A stretch of 64,000 nt of DNA from Chloroflexi bacterium 44-23. Its GTDB lineage: Bacteria; Chloroflexota; Anaerolineae; Anaerolineales; Anaerolineaceae. The first letter of the stretch is position 1. The number at the start of each line of letters is the position of its first letter. This document shows positions 36,688 to 45,253 of the stretch, in pieces. The translations under genes and the position numbers were made by a program. The notes beneath the pieces were generated by a model that had not been told where the DNA came from, searched no databases, and saw nothing but the letters and a program-made list of their open reading frames with translations. Location of the stretch: positions 186,001 through 250,000 of the forward strand of contig MKUW01000013.1 in the NCBI GenBank assembly GCA_001899005.1, in the 5' to 3' direction.

Positions 36688-36995
36688 ATTTTGATACTTT
36701 AGTTGATACTCATTATGACTAATGTATCTCTGTCATTGCGAGAAGGGAGTTTAACGCCCGACGAAGCAATCCTGTCTTATAAGAGAAAGATTGCTTCGCT
36801 ACGCGCGCAATGACAGGATTGTTTAAGTACAAATTTTTCCTTACTGCATGTGAGAGCTCGTGTAAGGGCAAAGCATCCGGGAAAGCATTCCATCCTTTAA
36901 AGACATACCCATCGCGGATGCTTCACCCATGCGTCAATTATAGATAACATAAAGATGTCGTGCGTTAGGAACATAATCTAAGCCTTGCTTACAAT
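36688..36995 (-). repeat. interspersed repeat X, rearranged copy (core in reverse)
   Basis: A plus-oriented left end (ATTTTGATACTTTAGTTGATA at 36688) is followed by an unrelated palindrome and then a reverse-oriented 63-bp core at 36866-36928 with the reversed right end (ATAACATAAAGATGTCGTGC). This points to rearrangement or insertion of one element into another. Confidence 0.7.
36731..36815. repeat. 85-bp nested palindrome (TGTCATTGCG type)
   Basis: Outer arms TGTCATTGCG (36731-36740) and CGCAATGACA (36806-36815) pair over 10 bases; inner arms GAAGCAATC and GATTGCTTC pair over 9. This GAAGCAATC/GATTGCTTCG hairpin type is seen widely in bacterial genomes as small mobile palindromes. A degenerate relative occurs near 42445-42505. 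Confidence 0.7.
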
Positions 36996-37261
36996 ATGTA
37001 TCGTAGTTTTTTCCTCGAATATTTCAACTTCTATAAACCATATTGAACCAGAATCGTAACCTCATCCACACTCCTTTTGGTGGTACATATCAATGCAGCT
37101 ATGACTGGTACAAATGAGGAGGCTATTGACATCTGCTCATAACTATACTGCTGCTCATGATAAAACTCAAACGTCACAACTTAACCGCTCTCGCAAAATG
37201 GCTAGATCGCTCCAATTCACTTTTTACCAGTTTGTCATTTCTGCTTTTGATGATGCTCTGC

Positions 37262-37440
37262 GTCATTGAATGGTTTCGCAGTGACATTCATACCAGCAAA
37301 GGTACGTAAGAAGGTGGAATGCTTAAATCTTTTGACGTTGAAAAATAGTCTTGTCAATTCCGAACGATCGTGGAAAAATCACCACTATTCATCCGCAGTT
37401 CATTTTACGTAGCCCGCAATGACGCGACCAGCTTATGCGG
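37262..37440 (+). repeat. module Y, copy 2
   Basis: CAGCAAAGGTACGTAAGAAG near 37293, GGAATGCTTAAATCTTTTGA near 37317, and the conserved tail CATCCGCAGTTCATTTTACG then CGCAATGACGCGACCAGCTTA. Same order as the other copies. Confidence 0.65.
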
Positions 37441-37973
37441 AAATATAGTTGTTTCCAATAAAATTATTGTATTGGTTAGGAGAAATTCAAAGAATTCTAT
37501 CAATTGGATTTAAGAACATGCAACCTTTCTATTACATATGAATTTTCATTGGCAAAAAATCCTGGTTGTTATCGTTAAAAATCATAACTGGTGCGACCTT
37601 CTTGCATTTATGAGCAATCACTCTCTTAGGACTGGCTGGGTCATGGAGTGTCGGCCAGCTATGTATATTTGATATCTTTATTGTCATCACATTGGAATCT
37701 TGCACTCTTCGTATGTATGGATTGCGGTGCGATAGCCATATGAGCGTTGTTTTCTGTTCCTTTGTAGCCATAAATAACCAAATGTGGAATGGCTGCCGGC
37801 TAAGGCTAAGTTAGGACTAAGGGAAATGCCTAATGGGCGAAGAGGACTACTCCCCATTTATAAATTAAGCGCAGTTTCGTAAAATATTAATAGTAACAAA
37901 AAGTGTACTAAAGAAAAACATCAAAGAAAGTATAGAGCAAATACACGGCGACAAATAGTAAGGAGAAAATATT

Positions 37974-38291
37974 ATGAGTAAAACAGGAAAGTGGATTTCA
38001 GGGCTGGTATTAGGCGGTTTGATTGGAGGCGGTATTGCATTATTAACAGCCTCTCGTTCCGGTGAGGAAACGCGTGATCTGATCGGTAATAAAACGATTG
38101 AGTTGCGCGAAAAAGCGGTGGATAAGGTCAATGAAGTCAAACATTCATTTGGTGAAGCAAAGGACAACATTCTTGATGATACCAAAGAAAAAGTTGGCCG
38201 GTTAAAAAAAGTTGGACGTTCGGTGCTTGAGCAACAATCTGAGCTGATTCAAGAGGGAAAGAAACAAGCGAAAGAAGCTGTCAGCTCGTAA
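37974..38291 (+). CDS. YtxH-domain protein
   Basis: 105 residues. An N-terminal Gly-rich hydrophobic segment (GLVLGGLIGGGIALLTASRSG, residues about 11-30) and a long charged amphipathic helix with repeated KVNEVKHS and KEKVGRLKKV. This is the YtxH/general stress layout: membrane-anchored, coiled tail in the cytoplasm. Strong AAGGAG. Monocistronic: a perfect terminator follows at once. Confidence 0.85.
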   Translation: MSKTGKWISGLVLGGLIGGGIALLTASRSGEETRDLIGNKTIELREKAVDKVNEVKHSFGEAKDNILDDTKEKVGRLKKVGRSVLEQQSELIQEGKKQAKEAVSS

Positions 38292-38298
38292 TTTGAAA

Positions 38299-38345
38299 GG
38301 GCTTACCAGAATTGTTGCCACCTGGTAAGCCCAAAATTATTTTTT
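38299..38345 (+). terminator. rho-independent terminator after the YtxH gene
   Basis: GGGCTTACCAG (38299-38309) and CTGGTAAGCCC (38322-38332) form a perfect 11-bp stem, 7 bases after the stop codon, followed by AAAATTATTTTTTC. A textbook terminator. Confidence 0.85.
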
Positions 38346-38364
38346 CTCCACAAAAATTGTACTT

Positions 38365-39531
38365 ATGAACTTTTTTAAGAAATATTTTGTCTTATTCAAA
38401 CAGACTTATATGGAATGGCAGGACGATGATGTCTCCAGGTTGGCAGCGGCTCTTGCGTATTACACTATTTTTTCACTGGCCCCCTTATTATTGATTGCGA
38501 TCACTATTGCCGGATTAATTTGGAGCCGGAGTTCGGTGGAAGTTCAAGTGATAAATCAAATGCAAAGCCTTTTAGGTGATGAGGGAGCAGAATTTATTCG
38601 TAACTTGCTGCAAAATGCCAGCATTAATATGAATCAGGGAATTTGGGCCACTGTTGTGGGGATTGGCGTAATAGTTTTTGGGTCAATCGGCGTCTTTCGT
38701 GAATTACGGCATGCGATCAACACAATGTGGGGGATTGACGTCTCCGAAGAAAAAGGGTTTTGGAATAGTATCAAATCAACCTTGGTAGAAAATTTATTAT
38801 CATTCACAATGGTATTGGGGGTTGGCTTCATTTTATTAGTTTCACTGACTATTAGCACGGCTTTGACGGCATTAAATGGACTTATCGAGGTTTATATCAA
38901 GTTGCCTCCACTTGTGACTGGCTTACTTAACACAATTTTCACTTTGGCAATTATCACAATTGTTTTTACGCTTCTGTACAAATTTATTCCGGAAACACCT
39001 GTAGCCTGGAGCGATGTTTTCCTTGGCGGATTTGTCACGTCGGTTTTATTCATGGTCGGAAAATTTGCGATCGGAATTTACTTGGGGAACAGCTCTGTTG
39101 GCACCACATTTGGTGCAGCTGGTTCTTTGGCTTTATTGTTGATCTGGGTTTATTACTCAGCCCAGATACTCTTTTTCGGTGCAGAATTCACACAAGTTTA
39201 TGCGAACCAATATGGTTCAAAATTTGGAACCATAAATCTAAAGAAAAACAAAAAACATAAAATCAATAGTGAATCTCAACCAAGCTTAAAGAAACAGTCA
39301 TTCAATTCTTTAGAAAAAAATCATACTACAACTGCAATTATTCCTGCCGCATTAAGAGAAACTTACCCCTCACACAACAATTCCGATTTAAAAGCGTATT
39401 CAAGCCCTGACAAGTTCGTTTTGCGTTCAGAAGATGCGTCCAAGGCTGCATATATGATTGTCGGATTAATGGTCGCTGCCTTCTTTATGGGCATCTTATC
39501 CAGATTAGGGTTAAGAGGCATCCGCTCATGA
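38365..39531 (+). CDS. YihY/BrkB-family membrane protein
   Basis: 388 residues. Five to six helices in the YihY/virulence-factor-BrkB layout: DDDVSRLAAALAYYTIFSLAP (residues about 20-40, the family hallmark), FGSIGVFRELRHAINTMW, FIPETPVAWSDVFLGGFVTS and LLLIWVYYSAQILFFGAEF. A polar insert of about 90 residues then a last helix (YMIVGLMVAAFFMGIL) extend it beyond the usual about 290. Role unknown; RNase BN activity once claimed for the family is not supported. Starts just after the terminator without a clear ribosome binding site. Confidence 0.88.
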   Translation: MNFFKKYFVLFKQTYMEWQDDDVSRLAAALAYYTIFSLAPLLLIAITIAGLIWSRSSVEVQVINQMQSLLGDEGAEFIRNLLQNASINMNQGIWATVVGIGVIVFGSIGVFRELRHAINTMWGIDVSEEKGFWNSIKSTLVENLLSFTMVLGVGFILLVSLTISTALTALNGLIEVYIKLPPLVTGLLNTIFTLAIITIVFTLLYKFIPETPVAWSDVFLGGFVTSVLFMVGKFAIGIYLGNSSVGTTFGAAGSLALLLIWVYYSAQILFFGAEFTQVYANQYGSKFGTINLKKNKKHKINSESQPSLKKQSFNSLEKNHTTTAIIPAALRETYPSHNNSDLKAYSSPDKFVLRSEDASKAAYMIVGLMVAAFFMGILSRLGLRGIRS

Positions 39532-39746
39532 ATTCTGTAATAAGCACATTTACTTTGTTTTCTAAGATATTTCGTTCCAAATCCCATCATAAAACCAGAC
39601 AGCAAATGTTTCCAGAGAGAAACCTTGCGTATCAAGAAAAGAGACAAAAGAAGGACTTGTCTAGAGCCAAAATTCAGAGAAAATCCGGTTCGCTAAATGG
39701 AGGGAATAATGAATTTAAATACCAGATATATGTATCAGAATATTGA
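39528..39746 (+). CDS. possible 72-residue hypothetical protein
   Basis: Overlaps the BrkB-type stop by four bases (ATGA), the kind of junction seen in true coupled genes here, but the protein is basic and low in complexity (HHKTRQQ, EKRQKKD), matches nothing I know, and overlaps the next frame by 38 bases. It could be a small basic protein or a chance frame. Confidence 0.3.
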   Translation: MNSVISTFTLFSKIFRSKSHHKTRQQMFPERNLAYQEKRQKKDLSRAKIQRKSGSLNGGNNEFKYQIYVSEY

Positions 39747-40146
39747 AACAAACAAATCAAGAGAGGGTTGTTCTAAGGATTGGAACATCCATTTCCCGGT
39801 CAAGGTTGTATTTTTTGGAATAACGCAAACGCCTATTTTTGAAGTTCATGGAACAGCGGAAAAACAAGAAAAAAATCCCTACCAACCTGTAATTGTGCCA
39901 GAAGTTACATCCTTACAAGAGGTTGGGTTACTGCTAGAGACTGACACCCATCGAGATAAAAAAAGCGTTACAAACTCCACAAAGAAGAGTAAATTTTATA
40001 TACAGCTGAAACCTCTTCGTTCGATAGATTTTCTAAATAATGCCGAATATTCTCAACAACCAGGCACCTCCATAAAATTAATTGAACTTGAACAACCTGG
40101 CTATCCGAAAAACAGACGAGAGAAATTCCGATTTTCGAGGTTTTAA
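39709..40146 (+). CDS. hypothetical protein, 145 residues
   Basis: ATG at 39709 has GGAGGG upstream (39699-39704), so the frame from ATG 39697 is not used. The protein is polar with PVKVVFFGITQTPIFEVHG and several Lys/Ser-rich stretches; no signal, membrane span or family recognised. It lies in the run BrkB, 72-residue frame, this gene, membrane protein, M48 peptidase. Moderate doubt that it is a gene. Confidence 0.45.
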   Translation: MNLNTRYMYQNIETNKSREGCSKDWNIHFPVKVVFFGITQTPIFEVHGTAEKQEKNPYQPVIVPEVTSLQEVGLLLETDTHRDKKSVTNSTKKSKFYIQLKPLRSIDFLNNAEYSQQPGTSIKLIELEQPGYPKNRREKFRFSRF

Positions 40147-40150
40147 GTCG

Positions 40151-40711
40151 ATGAATGATTCCAAAATACTTTCTAAACTTCCTGCTGTTTTGGATTGGTC
40201 CGCGGCGATTTGGTCAGGCTTTATCAGCGGGACGGTGTCTTTGTTTGTCAGTATCGTACTGCCATGGAATATTATAAATGATCCGCTTTTGATAGTGCGT
40301 TTGATGGCATCTATCCTGTTGGGGCCGGGAGTAATATCACCACAAAATGATCTGGTCCCCGGCGTGTACGTTGTAGCAATTCTTACACATTTTTCTCTCT
40401 CTTTCGCTTTCACATTTATTATCGCCATTATTTTTCACCGATGGGGTATGGTAGTCGCATTTATCGGTGGTGCCATAATGGGTTTTGTAATTTATATACT
40501 TAATTTTTATCTTTTTTCACTCGTTTTTCCATGGCTCTTACCATATGGAAACTGGATGTTGATGCTGTCTAATATTGTCTTTGGAGCGCTGGCGGGGACG
40601 TTATACGAAATGCTTGAAGATGGTCGCATTAATGATGAGCCGTTTTTTCCAAAGCGCACGAGCATAATTCCACAAGCAAGCGCCAATACTAATCATGAGA
40701 GTACTAAGTGA
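40151..40711 (+). CDS. hypothetical four-helix membrane protein
   Basis: 186 residues from the ATG at 40151 (CGAGG upstream); the longer frame from 40082 overlaps the previous gene. Four hydrophobic segments: IWSGFISGTVSLFVSIVLPW, FSLSFAFTFIIAIIFHRW, VAFIGGAIMGFVIYILNFYL and MLMLSNIVFGALAGTLYEML. The spacing recalls bacterial membrane proteins annotated as hypothetical next to M48 peptidases. Its TGA overlaps the GTG of the peptidase gene (GTGA), so they are coupled. Confidence 0.65.
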   Translation: MNDSKILSKLPAVLDWSAAIWSGFISGTVSLFVSIVLPWNIINDPLLIVRLMASILLGPGVISPQNDLVPGVYVVAILTHFSLSFAFTFIIAIIFHRWGMVVAFIGGAIMGFVIYILNFYLFSLVFPWLLPYGNWMLMLSNIVFGALAGTLYEMLEDGRINDEPFFPKRTSIIPQASANTNHESTK

Positions 40712-41568
40712 GCTTCCGAGTTTCCCGCCAACGTCTATCACCATCCCGTGGTTCAAGTGGTGCAGGTTGTATTCGTATCCTCCTCGCAGTTGGTATGATT
40801 GCCTTCGCTTTATTTTCATATTTCAGTTCAAAAGTTACCAACCCTGTTACAGGTGAAGATCAATATATTTCTATCACGGAGGAGCAGGAGATTGCGATTG
40901 GTTTACAATCCACACCAGAAATGATCCAGCAATTTGATGGTCTGGATCCCAATTCCAGAGATCAGCAGATTGTGGATCAGGTAGGACGTAATTTAATCTC
41001 CTCCAGTCTGGCGAGCAAATCGGATTATCCGTTTGATTTTCACCTATTGGCAGATCGGGAGACCATTAATGCTTTTGCTTTACCGGGTGGCCAGGTTTTC
41101 ATTACGCGAGCTTTATATGATCAATTGCAAACTGAAGGCCAGCTCGCCGGCGTGTTGGCACATGAAATTGTTCATGTAATCTCGCGCCATGGTGCTGAGC
41201 ATATCGCAGAAACACAATTGACTCAAGGGTTAACCGGTGCGGTGATATTAGCTACATATGACCCGAATAACCCGAGCAGTCAACAGACTGCTCAGGTCGC
41301 TATACTAATTGGCCAGCTGGTGAATATGAAATTTGGGCGTGATGATGAAACTCAAGCAGACACACTCGGAGTTAAGATCATGAGTCAAGCAAATTATGAC
41401 CCGCGTGCGATGATTGAACTAATGAACATTTTAGACCAATCATCAACTGGCAATCGGCCGCCGGAGTTTTTCAGCACCCATCCGAACCCTGAAAATCGCA
41501 TTGAAAAAATTGAGGAGGCCATTCAAGAACAATTTCCAAACGGAGTTCCAGAAGGATTAATTCAATGA
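40708..41568 (+). CDS. M48-family zinc metallopeptidase
   Basis: 286 residues starting at GTG. One N-terminal membrane anchor (ILLAVGMIAFALFSYFSS, about residues 17-35), then an extracytoplasmic peptidase domain: LADRETINAFALPGGQVFITRAL, zinc motif LAHEIVHVISRH (HExxH), and the downstream third ligand Glu in DDETQADTLGVKIM, followed by FFSTHPNPENRIEKI. Similar to BepA/LoiP-type proteases that clear misfolded envelope proteins. Start and coupling as for the upstream membrane gene. Confidence 0.93.
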   Translation: MSFRVSRQRLSPSRGSSGAGCIRILLAVGMIAFALFSYFSSKVTNPVTGEDQYISITEEQEIAIGLQSTPEMIQQFDGLDPNSRDQQIVDQVGRNLISSSLASKSDYPFDFHLLADRETINAFALPGGQVFITRALYDQLQTEGQLAGVLAHEIVHVISRHGAEHIAETQLTQGLTGAVILATYDPNNPSSQQTAQVAILIGQLVNMKFGRDDETQADTLGVKIMSQANYDPRAMIELMNILDQSSTGNRPPEFFSTHPNPENRIEKIEEAIQEQFPNGVPEGLIQ

Positions 41569-42049
41569 AAATGGAAAACTGTTTGTTATACGACAAAATT
41601 GTTACTTTCTACTTTTTGGATCCGGGTTGAAAGAAAGCTGGAAGAGACTGGCAGAGTGAGACGAAAATGCAAAAAGAAATTCGAATACCCTTTATGGAGA
41701 AAAATTAAAGGATCAAATTTCAAAGAGTTTGAATTAACTAAAGAATATTTCTGTGAACAAGAAAATTCAATCATCAAAACAAAATATAAAAAAATTATTG
41801 CCAATCATACCCCTGCCTTTTTCACTGCAGCGATATCTGACCGAATAAAATGTTCAAAAGTTTGATTGATTTTCCGAGGATTAATCAAATCGAAGCAATA
41901 AACAAATCGCTCTCAACAGATATGTCACATAATCGCGGGGGATATAAGCGGTGAAAAGGTAAGGGTCATTTTATAAAATTAACCTGGTTGTCAGAATTAA
42001 ATTATCTATATTGATCGAATTATCAATTTGCCTCCATACGAAAAAATCT

Positions 42050-42425
42050 ATTTTGATACCTTATTTGAAACCGATGGTAACGAATGGATAAATGCCATGG
42101 CGAGATTCGGCTGTACCGCTGAAAGGAGGTAACCGAAAACCAGTATTCGAGGACGAAATAGCATTGTTCAATGCAAGCCAGTCGTAGGGTGTGTTTGTAT
42201 CGCGCCAAATCAGCAAATATCTATGGTATGAGTCGAACCAGCCGGCTGATGGGCGAAGCATCCAGGAAACCATTCCATCTAGAAAAAGTATACCCAGCGC
42301 GGATGTTTCGCCCTTACGAGAGATCTCACGTGAAAGAGACATCCTACCCCTCAGGAAGAAACCCTTTTGCAATTTTATTTCTCAAGTTAGTTCGTAGCAT
42401 ACCTCCACTTTTTAATGGTAAGAGT
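42050..42425 (+). repeat. interspersed repeat X, full copy with inverted core centre
   Basis: Flanks are in standard orientation (ATTTTGATACC, then GTAGGGTGTGTTTGT, then GGGCGAAGCATCC at 42251-42263, and GGATGTTTCGCCC at 42301-42313, GAGAGATCTCAC). The 37-bp centre (42264-42300) reads as the reverse complement of the centre in the other plus-oriented copies: it runs AGGAAACCATTCC...ATACCCAGCGC instead of GCGCTGGGT...TTTCCC. Confidence 0.8.
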
Positions 42426-42484
42426 AGCAGGGCATGAAGCTTCCAACAAAGCAATCTTGTCCCATGCGAGAAAGGTTGCTTCGC

Positions 42485-42660
42485 TCCTGCTGCGATGACA
42501 GGTCTATCAGCAAAGGTCTGTAAGAAGGGCGAATGCTTAAGATTTTTGGCAGTCAAAAATGATTTTAAGAACTCAGGTTAATCGTCAGAAAATCATTGCC
42601 TTTCATCCGCAGATCATTTTGCGTGGCCAGCAAAGGTGTGACCAGTCCATTCATCTTGAA
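42485..42660 (+). repeat. module Y, copy 3
   Basis: Landmarks CAGCAAAGGTCTGTAAGAAG near 42508, GAATGCTTAAG, CATCCGCAGATCATTTTGCG then TGGCCAGCAAAGGTGTGACC. It directly follows repeat X. Confidence 0.65.
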
Positions 42661-42797
42661 GTCATATGAGAATAGTCAATGAGGTGAGGGGTATAATATA
42701 GCGGCTCACCAAATTTATATAAATAATAGAAACACTGTAAGCATATGCTGTTTGGTAAATATGCAAAAAGTTAATCCTTATTGATAAAGCGGTTGAT

Positions 42798-43418
42798 ATG
42801 TGCACCAAAAGATTTCCTGATCAATCACAAAATTTGTTTGTCCTTTTCTACCGATGGGTGTTAATTGGTATCCAATCTTTTGGCGGAGGAACCGCCACAT
42901 TCTTTCTGATCAATCAGGCGTGTATTAAATATAATTGGCTTACCGAGGAGGAATTCTTAAATGCCTGGGCATTGGCGCAGCTAACCCCCGGCATCAACCT
43001 GATTAAGTTGACGGTATTTATTGGTAAACGAAGACACAATTGGAGCGGTGCAGTGATGTCATTGGCAGGCCTGCTCTTGCCCAGTGCTTTGATTACTTTA
43101 TTAATGACTGCCTTTTATAGCCAGATTCAATCCATGCCAGGAGTCAAAGCAGTCATGCATGGAATTTTACCGGCGACGATTGGGATGGCGCTGGCAATGA
43201 CAATCCGGATGTTATCGCCCATACTAAAAATCGCCATTAAGGAAGGGCGCCGTCGCTTTGGGATTCAGATTGGATTGTTGATGATCTCTGCCATTGCAAT
43301 GGCTACAGAGTTGGTTTCACCAGTATTGATCATGCTTCTAATCGGGGCAGTATCGATCTTGTTGTTTCAATTAACAGATGAAAGTAAGCCTCACATGAAA
43401 GTCACTGAGCCAGGATGA
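42798..43418 (+). CDS. chrA: chromate transporter ChrA, first half-size subunit
   Basis: 206 residues, about six helices, single CHR domain: WVLIGIQSFGGGTATFFLI (residues 17-35), LTEEEFLNAWALAQLTPGIN with the family's E..N/Q-TPG motif, and a second half with KAVMHGILPATIGMALAM. Half-size CHR proteins work as pairs. They are probably chromate/sulfate antiporters by family, but many homologues are uncharacterised. The gene overlaps its partner by four bases. Confidence 0.9.
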   Translation: MCTKRFPDQSQNLFVLFYRWVLIGIQSFGGGTATFFLINQACIKYNWLTEEEFLNAWALAQLTPGINLIKLTVFIGKRRHNWSGAVMSLAGLLLPSALITLLMTAFYSQIQSMPGVKAVMHGILPATIGMALAMTIRMLSPILKIAIKEGRRRFGIQIGLLMISAIAMATELVSPVLIMLLIGAVSILLFQLTDESKPHMKVTEPG

Positions 43419-43927
43419 ATTTCTGGCTGTATTTCTGGTTTTTCTTAAAAGGATCTCTCTTTTCATTTGGCGGATTGGGGAATCTGCCTTTTCTCCATCA
43501 AGATCTGCTGTTACATGGCTGGGCGACGGAAACTGATTTTATCAATGCGATTGCGGTCGGGCAATTGAGCCCCGGGCCAAGTGGATTGTGGAGTATCAGT
43601 TTGGGGTATCTGACTCTGGGTTGGCTGGGTGGTGTGCTGGCATTGCTGGCTCTCACCATTCCACCCCTGCTTTCACTGGGAGTCAATTCTTTTTATCAAA
43701 GAATTGAAAACAAAAAACAAGTCAAATATTTTTCACGAGGCTTAATGATCGCAGTGATTGGACTGTCATTAGGCGTGACATGGTCACTTTCCAAAACAGC
43801 AGTTTCAGGGTGGAAAGATATCTTAATTGTTTTTGCCACGCTTGGGTTGGCATTATCACAGCGTGTGCCGGTCATCGTAATTTTTTTATTGGCTGGTTTG
43901 GCTGGCTATTTGATCTATGCAGTGTAG
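43415..43927 (+). CDS. chrA: chromate transporter ChrA, second half-size subunit
   Basis: 170 residues, five to six helices: FFLKGSLFSFGGLGNLPFLH (residues 8-27), FINAIAVGQLSPGPSGLWS and the later FSRGLMIAVIGLSLGV. It pairs with the upstream subunit. Start ATG overlaps the previous TGA (ATGA). The two halves have probably opposite membrane topology, as in other short-chain CHR pairs. Confidence 0.9.
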   Translation: MNFWLYFWFFLKGSLFSFGGLGNLPFLHQDLLLHGWATETDFINAIAVGQLSPGPSGLWSISLGYLTLGWLGGVLALLALTIPPLLSLGVNSFYQRIENKKQVKYFSRGLMIAVIGLSLGVTWSLSKTAVSGWKDILIVFATLGLALSQRVPVIVIFLLAGLAGYLIYAV

Positions 43928-43972
43928 AATGACAGAAAAATCATTCTATGCGCTCAAATTCTGGATATCTAG

Positions 43973-44290
43973 ATGACGACGAATAATTATTTAGGAGCAC
44001 TTATTAATTCATTAACTGAAACCAGCGGACAACCTCAGTTGTTCTGGTTTTACCTTTTCATGACAGCAACAACTTTTATGCTGTGGGGAATTGATAAAGC
44101 CAAGGCAAAACTTCGCAGTTGGCGTATTCCGGAGAAGACACTACTGGTTTTTACCATTGGAGGTGGCTGCCTGGGTGCGGCAGCTGGAATGTTAATTTTT
44201 CGACATAAGACGCGTAATCTCAAATTTAAATTAGTGGTGTTGTTGGCTTTAATTATCCATGCTGTTGTAGTGTTTATTGCCTGGCCGTGA
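43973..44290 (+). CDS. DUF1294 membrane protein
   Basis: 105 residues. Three helices with the DUF1294 signature: WGIDKAKAKLRSWRIPEKTLL (residues 37-57), GGGCLGAAAGMLIFRHKTRN and a last helix ending in TP-free AWP. Function unknown. Start ATG 46 bases after the chromate pair; weak ribosome binding site. Confidence 0.88.
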   Translation: MTTNNYLGALINSLTETSGQPQLFWFYLFMTATTFMLWGIDKAKAKLRSWRIPEKTLLVFTIGGGCLGAAAGMLIFRHKTRNLKFKLVVLLALIIHAVVVFIAWP

Positions 44291-44330
44291 TTGTTAAATT
44301 AAGCTAATTTGCACTCGTTGCTTTAAAAAT

Positions 44331-45005
44331 TTACCATCGCACTACGCTGGCGCGTTGACGCCGGTTTTCAAAGATTTTCGCCAGGACAACCCCGGCCACA
44401 AATCCACCAATATGTGCCCAGAATGCGACGCCGCCAACATCTGCTGCTCCAAGCGAAAGCACACCGCTAAAAAGCTGCAATACGAACCAGAGACCGAGCA
44501 CAATGACAGCTGGTACGGAAGTCAGACGCATAAAAAATCCCAGAGGAATAAAGGTCAGAACGCGACTGCGAGGATACAGAACCAGGTATGCACCAAGGAC
44601 AGCAGCTATCGCTCCACTGGCACCCACTGTAGGAATTTGAGACTGTGGGTTGGTGAAAATGTGAGCCAGGGAAGCAATCACACCTCCGATAAGATAAAAT
44701 AGCAAGTATTTACCGTGGCCCAGGCTGTCTTCTACATTATCGCCGAATATCCACAAATAAAGCATATTGCCCGCCAAATGTGCCAGACCGGCATGCATAA
44801 ACATTCCGGAGAAAATGGTGGTTATATTTTCAAGGTTTAAGTCAGATAAGAAATTGGCAGGAATTAACGCATATTGAGTAACCAATGCTTCCTGGTTCGA
44901 ACCGGCTAACCATTGTAGAAAAAACACAAATATATTTAAAGCAATCAATATGTAATTGACAATGGGGGTTCGGCGGGTCGGAATCTGGTCACGAATTGGG
45001 ATCAT
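44331..45005 (-). CDS. rhomboid-family intramembrane serine protease
   Basis: 224 residues, six helices. N-terminal IPIRDQIPTRRTPIVNYILI is typical of the bacterial rhomboids; MFMHAGLAHLAGNMLYLWIFGDNVED is the conserved second-helix region; catalytic Ser in VGASGAIAAVLGAY; and catalytic His in FWAHIGGFVAGVV. Cleaves membrane protein substrates in the lipid bilayer; substrates unknown. Converges on the DUF1294 gene, with 40 bases between the stops. Confidence 0.93.
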   Translation of the reverse strand: MIPIRDQIPTRRTPIVNYILIALNIFVFFLQWLAGSNQEALVTQYALIPANFLSDLNLENITTIFSGMFMHAGLAHLAGNMLYLWIFGDNVEDSLGHGKYLLFYLIGGVIASLAHIFTNPQSQIPTVGASGAIAAVLGAYLVLYPRSRVLTFIPLGFFMRLTSVPAVIVLGLWFVLQLFSGVLSLGAADVGGVAFWAHIGGFVAGVVLAKIFENRRQRASVVRW

Positions 45006-45115
45006 GCTTTCCTCTTCTTTTTAAGTGAAAATAATAAACCAGAATTCTTAAGGTCAAGCCTTGTGAGGATTAATGGTTTTTTGGGATTTGAGGTTTGCTC
45101 TCGAATTCTTTTGTA

Positions 45116-45143
45116 GCATCCTGGAGAAAAAATTCTCCGATGC
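45116..45143 (-). terminator. hairpin between the kinase operon and rhomboid
   Basis: GCATC-CT-GGAGAA and TTCTCC-GATGC pair around AAAA, with a two-base bulge. It lies downstream of the PfkB kinase and upstream of rhomboid on the same strand. No clear U tract; may be a 5' leader structure instead. Confidence 0.35.
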
Positions 45144-45253
45144 TGATATCCCTTTTTTCTTCCATTAAATTTTCTAAAACTATTATAACGGTACCCTATG
45201 GTTATGGTCAATCAAGACTAGTGAAAAAAGAATTCGCCTAAAATCTGGTTGGT

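Larger units (their letters stand above)
36564..37973. other. 1.4-kb gene-free, repeat-rich region
   Basis: Contains a split repeat X copy (36688-36995) interrupted by an 85-bp palindrome (36731-36815) and a module Y copy (37262-37440). The frame at 37532-37771 (minus) has no ribosome binding site and is rejected. Confidence 0.5.
41569..42797. other. 1.2-kb gene-free, repeat-rich region
   Basis: Holds repeat X with inverted centre (42050-42425), a degenerate TGTCATTGCG-type palindrome (about 42445-42505) and module Y (42485-42660). The Lys-rich TTG frame at 41599-41865 is rejected. Confidence 0.5.

Noticed and set aside
37532..37771. Minus-strand frame of 79 codons
   Set aside because: No ribosome binding site and no family; it lies in a repeat-rich gap.
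41599..41865. TTG-started Lys-rich frame of 88 codons
   Set aside because: Composition looks like AT-rich non-coding DNA and no ribosome site is present.
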